Positions 6,023 through 8,830 of a stretch of 8,830 nt of DNA are shown here, piece by piece (position 1 is the first letter of the stretch; every line of letters starts with the position of its first letter). The notes under the pieces are model-generated. The model worked only from the letters and a program-made list of their open reading frames with translations, was not told the DNA's origin and ran no database searches. The translations under genes and the position numbers were made by a program. Origin of the DNA: an uncultured Eubacteriales bacterium (GTDB lineage: Bacteria > Bacillota > Clostridia > Oscillospirales > Oscillospiraceae); the NCBI GenBank assembly GCA_900553545.1, contig USDP01000057.1, positions 1 through 8,830 on the forward strand, written 5' to 3'.

Positions 6023-7417
6023 TTAGGATTTTGCATCGCGCAGCGTGGGGAGGGCCGCGCGGAGCGCGGCAGTGAACTGCTCCGGCTCGAGGTCGGCATA
6101 GTTTACGACGACGCGGCCCAGCGCCGCCGCGTCCGGCGCACCGACGTAAAAGCCGGACAGCGGCGGCATGTTCAGCCCCGCCGCGCGGAGCTTCGCTTGC
6201 AGCGCGTCATCGGTCAGGTCTGTGCGGAATTGCAGCACGAAGTGCAGCCCCGCGTCGGCGCGGAGGATCGTGCAGACCTCGGCGAACGGCGGTTCAGCCA
6301 GCGCGGCGCGCAGCGCGGCGAGCTGTGCGCGGTAATGCTTGCGCATCCGGCTGAGGTGGCGCTCGAAATAGCCACCGTCGAGAAAGCGCGTCAGCGTCAG
6401 CTGCTCGAACGCCGGGACGGTGCAGCTGTAAAAGCCCATCTTTTCCTCCCAGGCGTCCAGCAGCCGCGGCGGCAGGATCATGTAGCTGATACGGAGCGCG
6501 GGCGCGATGGTCTTGGAAAACGTGTTCATATAAATTACGCGCCCGGCAAAATCCATCGTCTGCATCGGCGGGATGGGCCGGCCGGAGAAGCGGAATTCGG
6601 AGTCGTAATCGTCCTCAATCAGGAAGCGGTCGCCCTCCGCCGTCATCCATTGCAAAATCGCCTGCCGCCGTGCGATGGGCGTGACGATGCCGGTCGGGTA
6701 GTGGTGCGACGGCGAGAGGTGCAGAATCTCCGCGCCGCTGGCGGCCAGCGCGTCGGGCAGGACGCCGTCGTCATCCATCGCGATGGCCCGGCACTGCACG
6801 CCAGAGGCGGCGTAGATGCGCGCGATCTTGCGGTGGCCGAGCGTCTCGAGGCCGTAAATACGATCCCTGCCGAAGAATTCGAGCAGCAGGTGATAAAAAT
6901 ATTCCGCGCCTGCGCCGATGTAGACCTGCCGCGGCTCGACGTGCATACCACGGCGGCGGAGCAGATCGTCACAGATTGCGCGCCGCAGCGCATAGAGACC
7001 CGCGCCGGGCATCGGGCGAAGCAGCGCCTCGCCCTCGTCGAGGATGACGCCGCGCATCAGCTTCGCCCAGACGGAAAACGGGAATAAGGCGGCGGAGGGC
7101 TTCGCGGGCGGTTCCGGGGCTTCCGGCTTGGCCGGGACGCGCGGCTGCGGCTCCGCGGGCTGGAGGGCGGAGAGCTGCTCGACATAGTAGCCGGAGCGCT
7201 GCCGCGCGGTCACATACCCTTCCGCCAGAAGCTGGGCATAGGCCGTCTCAACGGTGATCTTGCTGACGTTCAGATGCTCGGCCAGCGCCCGGCGGGACGG
7301 CAGCTTTTCCCCGCCCGCGAGCTGCCCGGAGAGGATGTCCGCGCGGATGGCGCGGTAGAGCTGTTCATAGAGCGGCGCGCCGCCCGGCGCGCGGGAAAGT
7401 TCGTAGGTTCGGAGCAT
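6023..7417 (-). CDS. MocR-type transcriptional regulator (GntR helix-turn-helix plus aminotransferase domain)
   Basis: A 464-residue regulator of the MocR subfamily of GntR proteins. Residues 1-80 are a GntR-type winged helix domain (PLYEQLYRAIRADILSG, then LPSRRALAEHLNVSKITVETAY). A Pro/Ala-rich linker spans about 86-108. From about 110 to 460 there is a fold-type I aminotransferase domain with LIEDDYDSEFR at 266-276, the PLP-binding Lys302 in NTFSKTIAPALR, and Arg309. These proteins sense PLP or an amino-compound adduct and control nearby genes. The target here is most likely the divergent PLP-dependent aldolase gene and itself. ATG 7417 gives a normal N-terminus and has a weak AGGG upstream. 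An in-frame ATG at 7441 adds eight residues and has no ribosome site, but I cannot exclude it. The ligand is unknown, and PdxR-like control of vitamin B6 is only one possibility. Confidence 0.94.
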   Translation of the reverse strand: MLRTYELSRAPGGAPLYEQLYRAIRADILSGQLAGGEKLPSRRALAEHLNVSKITVETAYAQLLAEGYVTARQRSGYYVEQLSALQPAEPQPRVPAKPEAPEPPAKPSAALFPFSVWAKLMRGVILDEGEALLRPMPGAGLYALRRAICDDLLRRRGMHVEPRQVYIGAGAEYFYHLLLEFFGRDRIYGLETLGHRKIARIYAASGVQCRAIAMDDDGVLPDALAASGAEILHLSPSHHYPTGIVTPIARRQAILQWMTAEGDRFLIEDDYDSEFRFSGRPIPPMQTMDFAGRVIYMNTFSKTIAPALRISYMILPPRLLDAWEEKMGFYSCTVPAFEQLTLTRFLDGGYFERHLSRMRKHYRAQLAALRAALAEPPFAEVCTILRADAGLHFVLQFRTDLTDDALQAKLRAAGLNMPPLSGFYVGAPDAAALGRVVVNYADLEPEQFTAALRAALPTLRDAKS

Positions 7418-7468
7418 CGCTGGCCCTGCCTTTCGGTACATTTTTTGTATTTCAGAAATGCCAGTTCC

Positions 7469-7498
7469 ATCTTACTATGCCCCCGCATGGCTTGTCAA
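7469..7498 (-). promoter_or_regulatory. Promoter of the MocR gene
   Basis: Reading leftward, a perfect TTGACA (7493-7498) and TAAGAT (7469-7474) are 18 bases apart, giving a start near 7462. The spacer contains the palindrome ATGC-CCCC-GCAT (7477-7488), a possible autoregulatory site. Its -35 box is only 9 bases from the -35 box of the divergent promoter. Confidence 0.65.
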
Positions 7499-7507
7499 TG
7501 GAAGGTG

Positions 7508-7536
7508 TTGAAAGTTGGGCGGCGGTCTGTTATCAT
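7508..7536 (+). promoter_or_regulatory. Promoter of the structured leader and aldolase gene, with extended -10
   Basis: TTGAAA (7508-7513) and TATCAT (7531-7536) are separated by 17 bases. TG at 7528-7529, one base before the -10, makes an extended -10 element. The predicted start is about 7543, which is exactly the first base of the long closing stem of the leader RNA. Confidence 0.8.
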
Positions 7537-7542
7537 GGGGTA

Positions 7543-7739
7543 AGCGTCAGTTGACAAGGGCACACACGCTCGTGAGCTGAACCGAACTACCAAAAAGTCC
7601 TTCGTAGTTTTTCGCGGAGGATAAACGGCGGCTGGCACGGCAGACGAGGAAGATGGGCTGACGCCCATCGACGAGGATAACAACGCCAGACGTCGTTTTG
7701 CCCCGCGAAAAACCGTGCGTGCCCTTGCCAGCTGACGCT
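7543..7739 (+). ncRNA. Long rod-like structured RNA in the leader of the aldolase gene
   Basis: The roughly 197 bases fold as nested stems. P1: 7543-7568 with 7714-7739, 26 positions with 23 Watson-Crick pairs, one G·U and two A·C mismatches. P2: GTTTTTCGCGG (7607-7617) with CCGCGAAAAAC (7703-7713), 11 perfect pairs, its 3' strand continuous with P1. P3: 7623-7636 with 7685-7698, 14 positions with one G·A mismatch and one G·U. A symmetric 15/15 internal loop follows, with GACGAGGA on both sides (7643-7650, 7670-7677). The cap is GATGGGC-TGAC-GCCCATC (7652-7669). A 38-base insertion at 7569-7606 holds a hairpin (7585-7590 with 7604-7609) whose 3' arm overlaps P2. No protein frame or terminator is evident, and the ribosome site AAAGGAGG follows at 7740-7747. 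The class is not certain. By size and purine-rich loop it recalls the raiA-motif RNAs of Clostridia, from memory only. A mobile element with inverted ends is a less likely reading. Confidence 0.8.
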
Positions 7740-7754
7740 AAAGGAGGCGTTTTC

Positions 7755-8789
7755 ATGATCCGATTCAACAATGATTATAACCGCACCGCACATCCGCGCG
7801 TGTGGGAGGTATTGCAGCAGGCCGCACAGGAGAGCCATCCGGGCTACGGCACGGACGACTGGTGCGCGCGGGCGGAGGGCATCATCCGGGAGCTGACCGG
7901 GCAGCCGGACGCTGCGGTCTGGTTCTTCCCCGGCGCGACGCAGGCGAATTTCATCGTGATCTCGGCGGCGCTCTCGCCGGTCGAGAGCGTCATCTGCGCC
8001 GAAACCGGTCACATCCAGTGCCATGAGGCCGCGTCGGTCGAGCACGTCGGCCACAAGCTGCTGGCCCTCCCGGCGACGGACGGCAAGATCACGGCGGAGC
8101 AGATCGCAGAGTGCGCGGCGGCGTATTACGAGGGCGGCGAACCGGAATACTGGACGGCCCCGAAGTTCGTCTACATCTCCTTCCCGACCGAATCCGGCAC
8201 GCTTTACAGCAAGGCGGAGCTGGAGGCAATCCACAGCGTGTGCAGAACATACGGGATGTATCTGTTCGTCGACGGCGCGCGGCTCGGCTACGGACTCGGC
8301 GCGGAAGAGAACGACGTGACGGTGTGCGATCTTGCGGCGCTGGCCGATGCGTTCTACTTCGGCGGGACGAAGTGCGGCGCGATGTTCGGCGAGGCCGTTG
8401 TGCTGACGGCGGACGCGCTCAAGCCGCGCTTCAAGGCGTACATGAAGCAGAACGGCGCGGTGCTCGCCAAGGGGTGGCTGCTGGGCGCGCAGTTCTGTGC
8501 GCTGCTGGAGGACGGGCTGTATTTCCGAATCACGGCGGAGGCCGACAGGCTGGCGCTGCGCGTCAAGGCGGCGTTTGCCGAACGGGGCATCCCCTTCCAT
8601 GTGGACAGCCCGACGAACCAGCAGTTCGTCTGCCTGACGGACGCACAGGCGGAGACACTCGGGCGCGAGTTCACGTTCGAGGAGGAGGGCCGCACGGCGG
8701 ACGGATTGCGCATCGCGCGCTTCTGCACCAGCTGGGCCACCACTGAGGAAGAAGTGGATACCTTGATTGCGGCTATCCGCGCTCTCTGA
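7755..8789 (+). CDS. Threonine-aldolase-family PLP-dependent enzyme (low-specificity L-threonine aldolase-like)
   Basis: A 344-residue fold-type I PLP enzyme of the beta-eliminating lyase / threonine aldolase family. The expected reaction is cleavage of L-threonine or L-allo-threonine to glycine and acetaldehyde in the cytoplasm, though related beta-hydroxy amino acids may be the true substrates. Visible residues: FFPGATQANF (57-66) at the cofactor phosphate site; the His-containing segment GHIQCHEAAS (85-94), where a histidine stacks on PLP; FVDGARLGYGL (171-181) with Asp173 and Arg176; the PLP lysine Lys206 in YFGGTKCG; and the late RIARFCTSW region (319-327) near the substrate-carboxylate arginine. 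The start at 7755 is fixed by AAAGGAGG at 7740-7747. In-frame upstream codons lie inside the structured leader. It is preceded by a structured RNA and divergent from a MocR regulator, which probably controls it. Confidence 0.92.
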   Translation: MIRFNNDYNRTAHPRVWEVLQQAAQESHPGYGTDDWCARAEGIIRELTGQPDAAVWFFPGATQANFIVISAALSPVESVICAETGHIQCHEAASVEHVGHKLLALPATDGKITAEQIAECAAAYYEGGEPEYWTAPKFVYISFPTESGTLYSKAELEAIHSVCRTYGMYLFVDGARLGYGLGAEENDVTVCDLAALADAFYFGGTKCGAMFGEAVVLTADALKPRFKAYMKQNGAVLAKGWLLGAQFCALLEDGLYFRITAEADRLALRVKAAFAERGIPFHVDSPTNQQFVCLTDAQAETLGREFTFEEEGRTADGLRIARFCTSWATTEEEVDTLIAAIRAL

Positions 8790-8806
8790 AACTCCGCGAT
8801 AGACCT

Positions 8807-8830
8807 TGTAGGGGCGGACGACTCTGTCCG
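8807..8830 (+). repeat. TGTAGGGGC dispersed repeat, cut by the window end
   Basis: Eighteen bases after the aldolase stop, TGTAGGGGC (8807-8815) leads into CGGAC-GACTCT-GTCCG (8815-8830), a small hairpin running to the window edge. The form, TGTAGGGGCG followed by a short palindrome, matches a small intergenic repeat that I recall as common in Oscillospiraceae-type genomes. A degenerate copy of the core is at 4294-4303 on the other strand. Confidence 0.5.

Noticed and set aside
4847..7087. A rightward open frame of 746 codons.
   Set aside because: It is antisense to the lipoprotein and MocR genes, which have clear motifs, starts and promoters. Long shadow frames are expected in GC-rich DNA.
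7543..7739. A miniature transposable element with 26-bp inverted ends (TAA flanks both sides) or a retron RNA.
   Set aside because: The internal stems also nest perfectly, the left end coincides with a promoter start, and the right end abuts a ribosome site, all of which favour an RNA. TAA is a weak duplication signal and no reverse transcriptase or transposase is present. A genome-wide copy count would settle it.
7543..7754. A glycine or THF riboswitch upstream of the aldolase gene.
   Set aside because: The metabolic context would fit, but I do not see the conserved core patterns I know for those classes and the long rod shape differs.

Overview
The window looks like chromosome from a GC-rich gut-type member of Clostridia (Oscillospiraceae-like). 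This is inferred from the gene set (RNase Y, BioY without other biotin-transport genes nearby, a MocR regulator, a LTGC-type lipoprotein), strong AGGAGG ribosome sites, and a TGTAGGGGC dispersed-repeat motif that I associate from memory with such genomes. No species call is possible. I see no phage, IS, CRISPR, tRNA or rRNA.

Region 1 (1-2472) is a biotin locus. A leftward operon encodes BirA (biotin ligase plus biotin-sensing repressor), a small nitroreductase and a 55-residue one-helix membrane protein with a CCRCH motif. The rightward gene is bioY, the biotin-binding subunit of an ECF transporter. A 38-bp BirA operator with perfect 10-bp arms lies between them. It covers the whole birA promoter and ends at the bioY ribosome site, so biotin probably represses uptake, the repressor itself and the two passenger genes together. 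bioY ends at an intrinsic terminator.

Region 2 (2473-4266) holds rny, encoding the membrane-anchored endonuclease RNase Y. It has its own strong promoter, but a terminator-shaped hairpin sits between promoter and gene, which suggests attenuation or a short leader RNA. A very strong terminator that could work in both directions follows.

Region 3 (4267-6022) is a leftward gene for a 534-residue acidic lipoprotein with an unusual aromatic and acidic tail.

Region 4 (6023-8830) is a divergent pair: a MocR/GntR regulator (leftward) and a PLP-dependent threonine-aldolase-family enzyme (rightward), with promoters 9 bp apart. The most striking element is the aldolase leader (7543-7739). It is about 197 nt and folds into an almost continuous rod. 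A 26-position closing stem starts at the predicted transcription start and ends next to the ribosome site. Further in are an 11-bp stem, a 14-position stem, a symmetric 15/15 loop carrying GACGAGGA on both sides, and a capped 7-bp hairpin. It is very probably a structured non-coding RNA. From memory it resembles the raiA-motif class, which I could not verify. The window ends inside a TGTAGGGGC repeat.
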